A stretch of DNA of 14,290 nucleotides from Heteroruminococcus sp964369885 (GCA_964369885.1 CAYJGQ010000055.1:1-14290), one strand, 5' to 3'; counted from the first letter of the stretch, positions 6,092 to 14,106 are shown. The notes: a model not told the origin generated them from the sequence alone. Translations and numbers: made by a program.

Positions 6092-6240
6092 TTTGGTTTA
6101 ATCGTCTGCCCGTGTATTTCAAGATTTCCAAATAGGAGTTCATTTTTAAATGACGGGGCAGGATTTTTGGAGTACCACACTAATAACCTGCCCTTTGCTA
6201 TGCCATAAAATATTGATTTTTGCAGTGCGCTTTGGCACCT
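6088..6240 (-). pseudogene. Possible 3' coding remnant on the minus strand
   Basis: The minus-strand frame from 6240 down to a TAA at 6088-6090 is open for about 50 codons and has a protein-like composition, including the stretch GRLLVWYSKNPAPSFKNEL. It has no start codon and is cut off by a stop at 6241-6243. Its stop overlaps the stop of the plus-strand HD-GYP gene. It could be the end of a lost gene, a piece of a dispersed repeat, or chance; no family was recognised. Confidence 0.2.
6106..6193 (+). terminator. Possible terminator of the HD-GYP gene with alternative pairing
   Basis: The central arm ACGGGGCAGG (6153-6162) can pair upstream with CTGCCCGT (6106-6113, one bulged base) or downstream with CCTGCCC (6187-6193). 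The upstream pairing leaves GATTTTTGG directly after it and so resembles a terminator with a long, 39-base loop. The downstream pairing is followed by only TTTG. The T runs are short, so termination here would be partial at best. Confidence 0.35.
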
Positions 6241-6339
6241 TTATTCTTAAAATAGATCAGATTTTATTTAGAAAACATGTTAGGTTAAACTGTGTGTCTT
6301 TATAGCTGTGAAAACAAGCCGGGAAATTATCATATTTAC

Positions 6340-6368
6340 TTTACACATGACACAAATATATATATACT
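6340..6368 (+). promoter_or_regulatory. Predicted promoter of the chemoreceptor gene
   Basis: TTTACA (6340-6345) and TATACT (6363-6368) are 17 bases apart in an AT-rich stretch. The start near 6375 gives a leader of about 83 bases. In that leader CGGTACT / AGTATTG (6425-6431, 6436-6442) form a hairpin with a GNRA-type GAGA loop that ends just before the ribosome binding site. The gap 6092-6457 otherwise holds the possible remnant and hairpin set described separately. Confidence 0.6.
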
Positions 6369-6457
6369 GTAATTATAAATAAAATTTTGGCACTGTAAGG
6401 TAGCAACACAAACCATCGTGATACCGGTACTGAGAAGTATTGAAAGGGAGTTATAAA

Positions 6458-8575
6458 ATGAAAAATGTAAAATTTATGAGTCTTTCAACAAAAATTGCCA
6501 TTTATCTTGCTACTTCATTAGTTGTGGTATTCACGATATTTTTAGTATCATCAACTGCCATCTTACAATCTATGTTTAATTCCAAAACCACTCAGGAATT
6601 ATTTGTTATTGCGCAGTCTAATGCAAAATCTGCTCAGTCAATTATTGATGGAGCACTATCCACTAACGCAAACGCAACAGATTACACAATCTCGCATTAT
6701 GAAGATTTTTTTGAAGAATCTGAAGAAGGTGATGTGACCTTCTCAAGCCAAATTTTTAGAAATTATGAATTTAACCTGGCTCTTTATAATACCGAAAATT
6801 ATCTTTTTGAAACATTTTCTGCGGCTACTAAAAATAATGATGCAATAGTTGGCATGGGTGTGCTTTTTGCACCGGGTGCTTTTGGTGAATTTGAAAATTA
6901 CGCCATTTTTGTGGCGGAAGATGCAGCACAAAAAGGAAGCTTTGATGTTGCTTATACTGAAGATTATTTTGAAGCCGAATATTATTCTGTTCCTATGCAA
7001 ACAAAAGAAATATATATAACAGAACCATATGTTTCCACTGCAAATGCAGGAAAAATCATTGTTACTGTCTGCACCCCTATTGTAGTTGGAGATGAGAGTA
7101 TTGGTGTTATGGTTACAGATGTTGTGACCTCTGCATTTACTCAACAAATCAGCGATAATTCAGAGTTTGATACTACATTTTCCAGCATATTTGCTCAAAG
7201 TGGAGTATTGGTTAATGATACAACCACCGATGATTATTTGGGTAAATCACATTTTGATAATGCCGAAAATCCATCACAACTACAAGAATTACAATCTCAA
7301 ATATTATCAAATACACCATTTACTCTGTCAATCGGTGATAACACAAACTTCTATTATCCACTGCAATTAATGGAAACTACTTGGTGGTCTGTAAGTGGAA
7401 TTTCCACAGCCGAAATGAATTCCGATACTGTAACCATGGCTACAATACTTATTCTTTCTTCACTTGGTTGTATGGTAATTATTTTAATTGTATCGATAAT
7501 TGTTATAAGACGTTCACTTGCTCCACTTGCACAGCTTAATACAATGGCAAATAGTATTGCAGGTGGTAACTTTGATACCAGAACGGACATTACAGCAAAT
7601 AATGAAATCGGAAATCTTCAAGATAGTTTTAATGTTATGTCAGATATGCTTTCAAAAATTGTTAGTGAAATAGAAAGCTTATTGTTTGCTATGAGTAATG
7701 GAGATTTTGATTTGGATGTTTCAGGAAACGATCTATATGTAGGTAACCTTAATAGTATTAGGGTTAGCTTTGAAAAAATCATAGTGCAAATTGGCAATAC
7801 AATGTCAGGTATTAAATCCTCTGCTACTCAAATGTCAGATGTTTCTGTAAGCATGTCAACCGCTGCTTCTACAATTGCTCTTGGGAATGAGCAGCAAGCA
7901 AGTTCGGTAGAAGAATTATTGGCTTCTATGAACGAAATTTCAGGGTTTATTAATACTACTGCTCGAAATGGTGCTACTGCAGGTTCTATGGCTACTAAAA
8001 TTGCTCATGGTATTGATGCAAATAATCATCAAATGAATGAGCTTATGGTAGCTATGAACGAAATCGCAGAAAAATCAAATGAAATCAGCAAAATTATTCA
8101 AACAATTGAAGATATTGCATTCCAAACTAATATTTTAGCCTTAAATGCTGCTGTTGAGGCTGCTCGTGCCGGTGTAGCGGGTAAAGGTTTTGCTGTTGTA
8201 GCTGATGAGGTTGGTAACCTTGCAAATAAATCTTCTATTGCAGCTAAAGATACTGCAAATCTAATTACTTCTTCTATGCTGTCAATTCAAAAGGGTGTTA
8301 CTCTTGCAAAACAAACCGGAGAAGGTCTGGGCAAAACTGTTCTTGAAGTTCAAGATTGCGCGGCTTTAATAACAAATATAGCAGATAGCACCCACCAACA
8401 ATCTCGTACCATAGAACAAATTAAAGACAGTGTTACTCAAATTTCTGATGTTACTCAATCTAATGCTATTTTAAGCCAAGAAAGCGCGTCTACAGGTAGA
8501 CAACTTTCTGACCAAGCAAGCGAGCTTTCTAATCTTGTATCTATATTTAAGCATTCCGAAAATAGTCAACAATAG
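6458..8575 (+). CDS. Methyl-accepting chemotaxis protein with dCache-type sensor
   Basis: Transmembrane chemoreceptor of 705 residues that passes ligand information to the CheA/CheW complex. Order: short cytoplasmic start, membrane segment 1 (about 12-36), a large extracellular domain (about 40-318) with the dCache pattern (YYSVPMQTKE near 175-184, EPYVS at 189-193, then a TPIVVGDESIGVMVTD strand pair at 206-221), membrane segment 2 (about 326-350), HAMP (351-405), and a long cytoplasmic coiled coil. The signalling tip (about 550-587) is close to consensus: EDIAFQTNILALNAAVEAAR, then AGVAGKGFAVVADEV. No C-terminal CheR-tethering pentapeptide is present. The ligand cannot be told from sequence. 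The ATG at 6458 has AAAGGGAG 7 bases before it and is preferred over an upstream in-frame TTG. No che or flagellar genes are in the window, so it is an orphan receptor using chemotaxis proteins encoded elsewhere. Confidence 0.96.
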   Translation: MKNVKFMSLSTKIAIYLATSLVVVFTIFLVSSTAILQSMFNSKTTQELFVIAQSNAKSAQSIIDGALSTNANATDYTISHYEDFFEESEEGDVTFSSQIFRNYEFNLALYNTENYLFETFSAATKNNDAIVGMGVLFAPGAFGEFENYAIFVAEDAAQKGSFDVAYTEDYFEAEYYSVPMQTKEIYITEPYVSTANAGKIIVTVCTPIVVGDESIGVMVTDVVTSAFTQQISDNSEFDTTFSSIFAQSGVLVNDTTTDDYLGKSHFDNAENPSQLQELQSQILSNTPFTLSIGDNTNFYYPLQLMETTWWSVSGISTAEMNSDTVTMATILILSSLGCMVIILIVSIIVIRRSLAPLAQLNTMANSIAGGNFDTRTDITANNEIGNLQDSFNVMSDMLSKIVSEIESLLFAMSNGDFDLDVSGNDLYVGNLNSIRVSFEKIIVQIGNTMSGIKSSATQMSDVSVSMSTAASTIALGNEQQASSVEELLASMNEISGFINTTARNGATAGSMATKIAHGIDANNHQMNELMVAMNEIAEKSNEISKIIQTIEDIAFQTNILALNAAVEAARAGVAGKGFAVVADEVGNLANKSSIAAKDTANLITSSMLSIQKGVTLAKQTGEGLGKTVLEVQDCAALITNIADSTHQQSRTIEQIKDSVTQISDVTQSNAILSQESASTGRQLSDQASELSNLVSIFKHSENSQQ

Positions 8576-8619
8576 CTTTGAAAAACTTATTTTGATGCAC
8601 CACTTAAAGGCTAAAACTA

Positions 8620-8655
8620 AATCACTGTGAACAGATTTGTTCACAGTGATTTTTT
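8620..8655 (+). terminator. Intrinsic terminator of the chemoreceptor gene
   Basis: A perfect 14-bp stem, AATCACTGTGAACA (8620-8633) with its complement at 8638-8651, around the 4-base loop GATT and followed by a T run to 8655. It begins about 45 bases after the stop codon. Confidence 0.92.
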
Positions 8656-8729
8656 ATGCCATGCTAATAAATGATTTTATATTAAAATGGTTCAAATGTG
8701 TCGAAGATTTAGTTTTTATTGTCAAAATA

Positions 8730-8738
8730 TGATATAAT
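8730..8738 (+). promoter_or_regulatory. Predicted extended -10 promoter of the sensor-kinase operon
   Basis: TGA directly followed by a perfect TATAAT (8733-8738). No good -35 is at the right distance (TTGTCA at 8719-8724 is far too close), so this would depend on the extended -10. The start near 8745 leaves a leader of about 54 bases. Confidence 0.5.
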
Positions 8739-8798
8739 TTAGTTTAGAATATATTGTGCGCAAATTAGTATATTACAATAAGAATGGGAGGGAAGGCG

Positions 8799-10496
8799 AT
8801 GAATAAAGTAAAAACTAAGTCTGTATTTTGGGTCATCGGCTTTGCCCTTCTTTTGTTTTTTGCCACAAGCTTAAGCATATTATTTAAGCGCTTACCGAGC
8901 GAATATGCACCGCTTTATTCATTTGCCTATGTAATGTCCATCGGTATACACATAGCCCTATTTTCTGCCTGGACTGTGAGCATATACAATCGGATTATGC
9001 AAAGCCGTGTGCGCACATACCTTATGTTTATAGGTGTGAATATTCTACTTTGGGTAGGCATAAGAGCTGTCAAATGGGGTGCTCTTGGCAAGATGATTTT
9101 GGGTGACAGAATAGCTTGGTATATGTTCTATATCCCCATGATAATGATACCGCTACTGTTTTTCTTTACAGCATTATGTGTGGGAGAAGATGAAAATTAT
9201 CGCCCAAATAAAAAGTGGAACCTGCTGTTTATTCCTGCGGTTTTGCTAATAGTCCTTGTACTTACCAACGATTTTCACTTGCTTGTTTTCGATGGTTTTA
9301 ATTTAAACATTCACATGTATGAGCGAGCTTATGATCATAGAATAGGGTACTTTGTCGTTGCAATTTTTTTGCTGGGATTAATACTGCTCTCCACCACTAT
9401 GATTGTGAAAAAGTTCCACTACTCTGTGCGCACAAGAAGGGCTTCAAGGCTACCGATGTTAGTGGTTGGTTGCGTGATTTTATACACCGCACTGCTGGTG
9501 TCAGGCCCCATTTACGGCGTAGAATATTATTTTATGGATGTGACAATATTCTTATGTGTGGCATGTGTTGCATTTTGGGAGGCCTGTATTCGCACAGGGC
9601 TTGTCCACTCCAACAATCGCCACAAAGAGTTTTTTGAAATGGCCACCACCAAAGCACAAATACTTACACATACAGGAAAGGTAGTGTATACCGCTAAAAA
9701 CGTATTGCCACTTACACACCAGAATTTTAAAAAGCTAAAGAAACATAAGAGCGCCGACTACGATGAAAACACACTACTTCATATCTCACCCATAAAGGGT
9801 GGGTATGTGTCTTGGCTTAGCGATGTTTCGGGGATAAAGAATGCAATAGTTGAGCTTGAAAAATTCAACGAGGGCCTGTATGAAGAAATTAACATATTAA
9901 CTCTTGAAAATGAGCAAAAGAAAGAAAAAATAAGGATTAAAAAACTAAGCGAACTGCAAAGTGTCCTGCTCACCGAAACACTACCACACAGTGAAAAAAT
10001 CAAAAACACAGTTATGGCAAATGAAAACACAACGCTTGAGGGAATGAAGCAACTGCTGTTTGAGGCAAGCATGGTATCAACCTACCTAAAACGCAAAATA
10101 AACCTAATATTAACCGCACAAACCGAAAATCATATATCCACAGATGAACTGCGCAGAGCATTTATGGAATCATTTCAGCTGCTTGACTTTTTGGGCAGAA
10201 ATTGCGGCATACATATTGCGGACGACTACGAACTGGACCTTGGCATTACGCTATTGTGTTATGATTTTTACCATGCAGTAATCGAAAAGGTAGACTATAA
10301 TTTTGAGTCGATATTTTTAAGCTATAACCAAAGAGAAAAGGGTATCGTATTTTCTCTTGAAATAGAGGGGGATGCTAAAATTCAGCCCTCAGACTTTGAG
10401 GATTTTGAGAGAGAAAAAATATCACAGCTTGGTGCAATGCTAAACTTTGCCGTCCACGAGGACAGCTATTATCTATCAATCAGCATACCAAAATAA
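8799..10496 (+). CDS. 7TM-type sensor, degenerate histidine-kinase-like protein
   Basis: Membrane sensor of 565 residues. About eight hydrophobic segments fill residues 8-265 and resemble the histidine-kinase N-terminal 7TM domain, including the typical LTNDFHLLVF stretch (155-164). A PAS-like or linker part (about 280-345) and a charged coiled coil (about 350-385) follow. The C-terminal 175 residues resemble a DHp helical hairpin (YLKRKINLIL at 429-438) and a kinase-core fold, but I see no phosphoacceptor His motif, no N box and no glycine-rich G boxes, so ATP binding is doubtful. It is best read as a pseudokinase or regulatory partner of the kinase encoded next, which starts about 20 bases after this stop. 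The ATG at 8799 has GGAGG 7 bases upstream and is preferred over an ATG at 8784. The ligand is unknown. Confidence 0.72.
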   Translation: MNKVKTKSVFWVIGFALLLFFATSLSILFKRLPSEYAPLYSFAYVMSIGIHIALFSAWTVSIYNRIMQSRVRTYLMFIGVNILLWVGIRAVKWGALGKMILGDRIAWYMFYIPMIMIPLLFFFTALCVGEDENYRPNKKWNLLFIPAVLLIVLVLTNDFHLLVFDGFNLNIHMYERAYDHRIGYFVVAIFLLGLILLSTTMIVKKFHYSVRTRRASRLPMLVVGCVILYTALLVSGPIYGVEYYFMDVTIFLCVACVAFWEACIRTGLVHSNNRHKEFFEMATTKAQILTHTGKVVYTAKNVLPLTHQNFKKLKKHKSADYDENTLLHISPIKGGYVSWLSDVSGIKNAIVELEKFNEGLYEEINILTLENEQKKEKIRIKKLSELQSVLLTETLPHSEKIKNTVMANENTTLEGMKQLLFEASMVSTYLKRKINLILTAQTENHISTDELRRAFMESFQLLDFLGRNCGIHIADDYELDLGITLLCYDFYHAVIEKVDYNFESIFLSYNQREKGIVFSLEIEGDAKIQPSDFEDFEREKISQLGAMLNFAVHEDSYYLSISIPK

Positions 10497-10516
10497 GAGT
10501 GAAAGGAGATGTGGCT

Positions 10517-11833
10517 TTGAATTTTTCATCATTAACCATCAACGGACAAGGCGGCATAGCGGCGATTGTTACCATAGGATTTATTGCGATGACCTTGGCG
10601 CTTATAATAAATATTTTAGCTAAGAGCTGCAAAAAAAACATCTTTGCCATATCCTTGTTGCTCTTGGTAACTATGGTAGATCTATGGGCACTTATAGCCT
10701 TTATAGATTTTTCAAGACCCAGCTATGAGGTTGTGCTATCCACAGTGGCAATTGTTGTAAATTATATTCCATATCCTATTCATATAATTTTAGGATTAGC
10801 TTCAGTGGGGACTGCGGCGTATAGCATATATAAAGTATACAAAGCCGAAAAGGACAGCATAAACGATTTTTCGATAAAAGAAGCGCTTGAAAGTTTACCT
10901 ACCGGTATTGCCTTTACATCAAGTGACAATAATATTTATCTGTCTAACAATATTATGCACCACCTGTGTAAGGAGCTTACGGGCAAGGATTTAATTAGCG
11001 GTATCGATATTTGGGAAGAATTACGTAAACTAAGGGGTAGCGATAAATGTGTGATAAATGAGGATAATCCTGCGTTTATGTCCGAGAGAGGCAAGGTATG
11101 GCAGTTTTCAAGAAATTTTTGCAAATGGCATACAGGCGATTACATGGAGATAAAAGCCACCGACATAACCGAGCTTTACAAGCTGGGAGAGAGCACTAAG
11201 CAATTTAGTGAAACACTGGCACTGAGGCAGGAGCGCACCAAAGCGCTTACAAATATCATTGAAAAAAGCACCGCGGAGGAAATAGCAGTTAATATGAAGG
11301 TGGGTTTTCACGACAACTTTGGAAATTTACTCACCCTTACAAAAGAAGCGCTAAGAGAATCGCCCGAAAACGAGGATGTAAAGGTAATTGCAGGATACTT
11401 TGCCGAAATTACTGATATAATAACCGATCTTGCAAGTGAGAAAAATCAGGGCTTATCGCTTGACCAAATAATATCCTTTAGCAAAAAACTGGGATGTGAA
11501 GTTGTGATAAACGGAGACTTACCGGCAGATGATGAAAACAATGCAACGATATTACTCTGCATAAATGAGGCGCTTAAAAACGCATACTGCCACGCCAATG
11601 CTGATAAAGTTGTGGTAAACCTCACTCAAACCAAAGACGAAGTGAATGTTATCATACATAATGAAACAAAAGATACCCAACCCGAAATAACCGAAGGTGG
11701 GGGGCTGACAGGACTTCGCCAAAGGGTTGAAAAATCAGGCGGAAGATTTAGTATAAAGGCTGATGGGGGAGTGACAATGGAGATCACACTGAATAAACCT
11801 ATGACGAGCACACCGTTACCTACAACCCTATAA
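10517..11833 (+). CDS. Membrane sensor histidine kinase, NarX/DesK-like (HisKA_3 group)
   Basis: Predicted ATP-dependent autokinase of 438 residues. Three or four membrane segments (about 13-35, 42-65, and one or two in 73-105) lead to a PAS domain (about 121-220), a coiled coil (220-255), the DHp helix with phosphoacceptor His265 in FHDNFGN, and a compact HATPase domain with N box INEALKN (349-355) and G box GGGLTGLRQR (393-402). The place of the usual Asp-x-Gly box reads IHNETKD (380-386), an unusual form. The start is taken as TTG at 10517 because AAAGGAG lies 8 bases before it; the GTG codons at 10499 and 10511 are too close to or ahead of that site. The gene is tightly coupled to the degenerate kinase upstream and probably forms a sensor pair with it. 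No response regulator gene is in the window, which is unusual for this family. Confidence 0.85.
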   Translation: MNFSSLTINGQGGIAAIVTIGFIAMTLALIINILAKSCKKNIFAISLLLLVTMVDLWALIAFIDFSRPSYEVVLSTVAIVVNYIPYPIHIILGLASVGTAAYSIYKVYKAEKDSINDFSIKEALESLPTGIAFTSSDNNIYLSNNIMHHLCKELTGKDLISGIDIWEELRKLRGSDKCVINEDNPAFMSERGKVWQFSRNFCKWHTGDYMEIKATDITELYKLGESTKQFSETLALRQERTKALTNIIEKSTAEEIAVNMKVGFHDNFGNLLTLTKEALRESPENEDVKVIAGYFAEITDIITDLASEKNQGLSLDQIISFSKKLGCEVVINGDLPADDENNATILLCINEALKNAYCHANADKVVVNLTQTKDEVNVIIHNETKDTQPEITEGGGLTGLRQRVEKSGGRFSIKADGGVTMEITLNKPMTSTPLPTTL

Positions 11834-11880
11834 CCACAGGATGGGTGGAGCTATGTAGTAGAAAGAAAGTGAGGAGAAAA

Positions 11881-12579
11881 ATGAAAACATGTATTATTAC
11901 CGGCGGTGCCGGCGGCCTTGGGTTTGATATGGCCGAGCAATTTGCAAAAAAAGGGTACAGGGTGGTGGTGCTTGATATTCTTGAGAATAATGAGGAGTAT
12001 GTTGACTACATAAAAACCGATTTGTCCGACCCCACTTCGATTGAAAGCGCCTTTGAGAAGATAAAGGAAAAATACGGCAAGGCACATGTTTTAATCAATA
12101 ATGGCGCAGTTGCAATGTTTGTGAAAAATATAGTAGATGTCTCACTTGAAGAGTACAATAAAATTTTGGACACAAATTTGCGGGGTGCATTTCTTTGTGC
12201 CCAAAAATTCATATCCCTAAATGAGGGCGAGAGCTATGGCCGAATTATAAATATTGCCTCCACCAGATGGCATCAAAATATGGAGGATTGGGAGCTTTAC
12301 GGTATGAGCAAGGGGGGCATTGTATCCCTTACAAATTCACTTTGCGTATCGCTAAGAGGGACGCCGATTACCGTAAATGCCATAAGTCCCGGCTTTATTC
12401 ATGTGGGCTACTGGAAGGACCTAGAGCCAAGAGACCACGAAATACATCCATCAAACAGGGTTGGAAAACCCCGTGATATTTCAAACATGTGCTTGTTTTT
12501 AGCCGATGAAGAAAACGATTTTATCAACGGTGCAAATATTGTAATTGATGGCGGTATGACCAAAAGAATGATATATTAG
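11881..12579 (+). CDS. Short-chain dehydrogenase/reductase (SDR family)
   Basis: Predicted cytoplasmic NAD(P)-dependent oxidoreductase of 232 residues, near the usual classical SDR length of about 250. Visible are the dinucleotide motif TGGAGGLG (7-14), Asp32 at the end of the second strand (which favours NAD over NADP), INNGA (72-76) in place of the common NNAG, Asn99, catalytic Ser127, the YxxxK pair Tyr140-Lys144 (YGMSK), the SPG turn (169-171) and the C-terminal NGANIVIDGG (216-225). All catalytic residues are present; the substrate is not predictable. The ATG at 11881 follows GAGGAG by 4 bases; an upstream in-frame GTG at 11845 has no better site. The gap of 47 bases after the histidine kinase gene, without a terminator, suggests co-transcription, so the enzyme may act in the response or make or remove the signal. 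Confidence 0.92.
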   Translation: MKTCIITGGAGGLGFDMAEQFAKKGYRVVVLDILENNEEYVDYIKTDLSDPTSIESAFEKIKEKYGKAHVLINNGAVAMFVKNIVDVSLEEYNKILDTNLRGAFLCAQKFISLNEGESYGRIINIASTRWHQNMEDWELYGMSKGGIVSLTNSLCVSLRGTPITVNAISPGFIHVGYWKDLEPRDHEIHPSNRVGKPRDISNMCLFLADEENDFINGANIVIDGGMTKRMIY

Positions 12580-12660
12580 GCGAAAAACAGCGGTTGGCCC
12601 GAGCTACAATAAAGTGGCGCTCACTTTTCGACCAATGGTCTGCTGTGCATGTAAAATAAT

Positions 12661-12703
12661 AAAAGGCAGTGGTAGGATAGATGTCCAAAACCATTGCCTT
12701 TTA
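12661..12703. terminator. Shared bidirectional terminator between the SDR gene and ldhA
   Basis: AAAAGGCAGTGGT (12661-12673) pairs with ACCATTGCCTTTT (12690-12702) along 13 positions with one G-T pair. T-rich sequence follows on the plus strand and, read the other way, TTTTATTATTTT follows on the minus strand. It lies between the two convergent genes and can serve both. The rest of 12580-12763 holds a small AAAGTG / CACTTT hairpin (12611-12627) and no gene. Confidence 0.8.
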
Positions 12704-12763
12704 TTCATACTATCTTTTATCGGCATCGTCATCCACAGTCAAGGGCAGGGGAGTGGCCTAAAA

Positions 12764-13756
12764 TTATTTGCTTTTTTCCACCACCTCATTTGCAGACACC
12801 ACACCATTTTGGGCGTCTGAGGCATTTTGCATTGTAACCTTTGCTATGGTTATCAGTGCGGTATCGGTTAAAAATCCCTGGTGGGAGGTCAAAATTACAT
12901 TGGGGAATGATAGCAGCCTTGCCACGGTGGTGGTATTTAGGATATTGTTTGAGTGATCATCAAACACAAAAGACGACTCCTCCTCGTAAACATCCAGCGC
13001 AACCGCATGGAATTTTTGCGATTTTATACCCTCAATTAGATCATTAGTGTTTATAAGCCCGCCCCGTGAGGTGTTAACCAAAATTACGCCATCCTTCATT
13101 TGGGCTATGGAGTCTGCATTTATTATATACCTTGTATTCTCAAACAAAGGGCAGTGTAGTGAAATTAGGTCGGATTTGCTCAGTAGCTCATTCAGCTCCA
13201 CATACCTAACATCAAGATCCTTGTTGGGGTATAAATCGTAGGCTATGACCTCCATGCCAAAACCCTTGCAGATATTTATCATGGCGGCGCCAATTTTACC
13301 CGTGCCAATAATGCCGGCGGTTTTGCCGTGTAAAACAAGCCCCACAAGGCCCTGAAGACTAAAATCATTCTCACGCACACGATTGTAGGCCTTGTGCGCA
13401 CGCCTGTTGGCCGCCATTGCAAGGGTGATGGCGTGCTCGGCAACTGCCTGGGGTGAGTATTCAGGAACGCGCATTACCCTTATGCCAAGCCTTGCGGCGG
13501 CCCCTAAATCCACATTGTTATATCCGGCGCACCTTAATAAAAGCAGATTTACATCATGCTGTTTTAGGATGCTTAGAACCTTTTCATCAATATTTGCATT
13601 AACAAAGGCGCAAACTGCATCATACCCGGCGGCAAGCTTTGCGGTTTGGGCAGTTAGCTTGGACTCTAAAAATGTAATCTCGTGCCGGTACTCCTTGGCG
13701 TACTGCTCAAAATACTGCAGGTCATAGGTTTTGGTGTCAAAAAATACAATTTTCAT
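12764..13756 (-). CDS. ldhA: Fermentative D-lactate dehydrogenase (LdhA type)
   Basis: Reduces pyruvate to D-lactate with NADH in the cytoplasm, regenerating NAD+ in fermentation. The 330-residue protein matches the E. coli LdhA pattern across its length: N-terminal FFDTKTYD (5-12), LRCAGYNNVDL (74-84), VPEYSPQAVAEHA (97-109), NAD-binding GIIGTGKIG (148-156) with acidic Asp174, SLHCPL (199-204), NTSRGGLI (228-235) with catalytic Arg231, DVYEEE (255-260) with Glu260, and TSHQGFLT (290-297) with His292. All three catalytic residues are present. Other D-2-hydroxyacid dehydrogenases share the fold, but the NRRAHKAYNRVRENDFSLQG segment (117-136) is specific to the LdhA branch. The ATG at 13756 has GAGGAGGT 5 bases upstream. 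It is monocistronic, convergent with the SDR gene, and preceded by a long upstream region with two promoters. Confidence 0.95.
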   Translation of the reverse strand: MKIVFFDTKTYDLQYFEQYAKEYRHEITFLESKLTAQTAKLAAGYDAVCAFVNANIDEKVLSILKQHDVNLLLLRCAGYNNVDLGAAARLGIRVMRVPEYSPQAVAEHAITLAMAANRRAHKAYNRVRENDFSLQGLVGLVLHGKTAGIIGTGKIGAAMINICKGFGMEVIAYDLYPNKDLDVRYVELNELLSKSDLISLHCPLFENTRYIINADSIAQMKDGVILVNTSRGGLINTNDLIEGIKSQKFHAVALDVYEEESSFVFDDHSNNILNTTTVARLLSFPNVILTSHQGFLTDTALITIAKVTMQNASDAQNGVVSANEVVEKSK

Positions 13757-13777
13757 GTTTTACCTCCTCGGTTTTGT

Positions 13778-13800
13778 TTATATTAGCTCCGCTAATATAA
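13778..13800 (-). promoter_or_regulatory. Perfect hairpin in the ldhA leader before the ribosome binding site
   Basis: TTATATTAGC (13778-13787) and GCTAATATAA (13791-13800) are perfect 10-bp arms around the 3-base spacer TCC. In the ldhA mRNA this hairpin would end about 11 bases before GAGGAGGT. It has no T run, so it could modulate translation or mRNA stability, or be a DNA operator. It does not match the Rex consensus (TTGTTAA-N4-TTAACAA) expected for a redox-controlled lactate dehydrogenase gene. Confidence 0.45.
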
Positions 13801-13918
13801 ATTCGCCATGCCTACGCAAAGCCAAATGTCGGACAAACAACAGGTGTAAAGGTCTATGCCATGACACATGCAAAATGGGGTTTCAGTGGGGTGTATGCCG
13901 AAAAACCGTATACTTAAT

Positions 13919-13947
13919 ATAACATTTGCGCTTATTACCTTTGTCAA
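13919..13947 (-). promoter_or_regulatory. Predicted proximal ldhA promoter
   Basis: On the minus strand a perfect -35 TTGACA (13942-13947) is 17 bases from a -10 TGTTAT (13919-13924). The start near 13912 gives a leader of about 155 bases that includes the hairpin at 13778-13800. Confidence 0.55.
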
Positions 13948-14106
13948 GCTTAGCCTATATATGTCTTGGTACATTCATATCGTTCTCGGAGTAATAACCA
14001 TTTTTGTTTTAGGGCCACCATAGCCACAGGGTTTATTCGAGCCGTCATTAGGCACAAAACACCATCAGCGCAAAGCTTTTACGAAGTAGATAAAATTAAT
14101 ACAAAT

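Noticed and set aside
6150..6305. Plus-strand 51-codon frame starting at an ATG with AGGAG 11 bases upstream
   Set aside because: Spacing is long, the composition is not convincing, it shares bases with the hairpin arms, and its opposite strand looks more protein-like.
6375..6457. Cyclic-di-GMP riboswitch in the chemoreceptor leader
   Set aside because: A GNRA-looped hairpin is present (6425-6442), but the conserved core motifs of class I and class II cyclic-di-GMP riboswitches were not found.
13792..13974. Minus-strand frame of 60 codons upstream of ldhA
   Set aside because: It covers the proximal ldhA promoter and the leader hairpin, has no ribosome binding site and matches no family.
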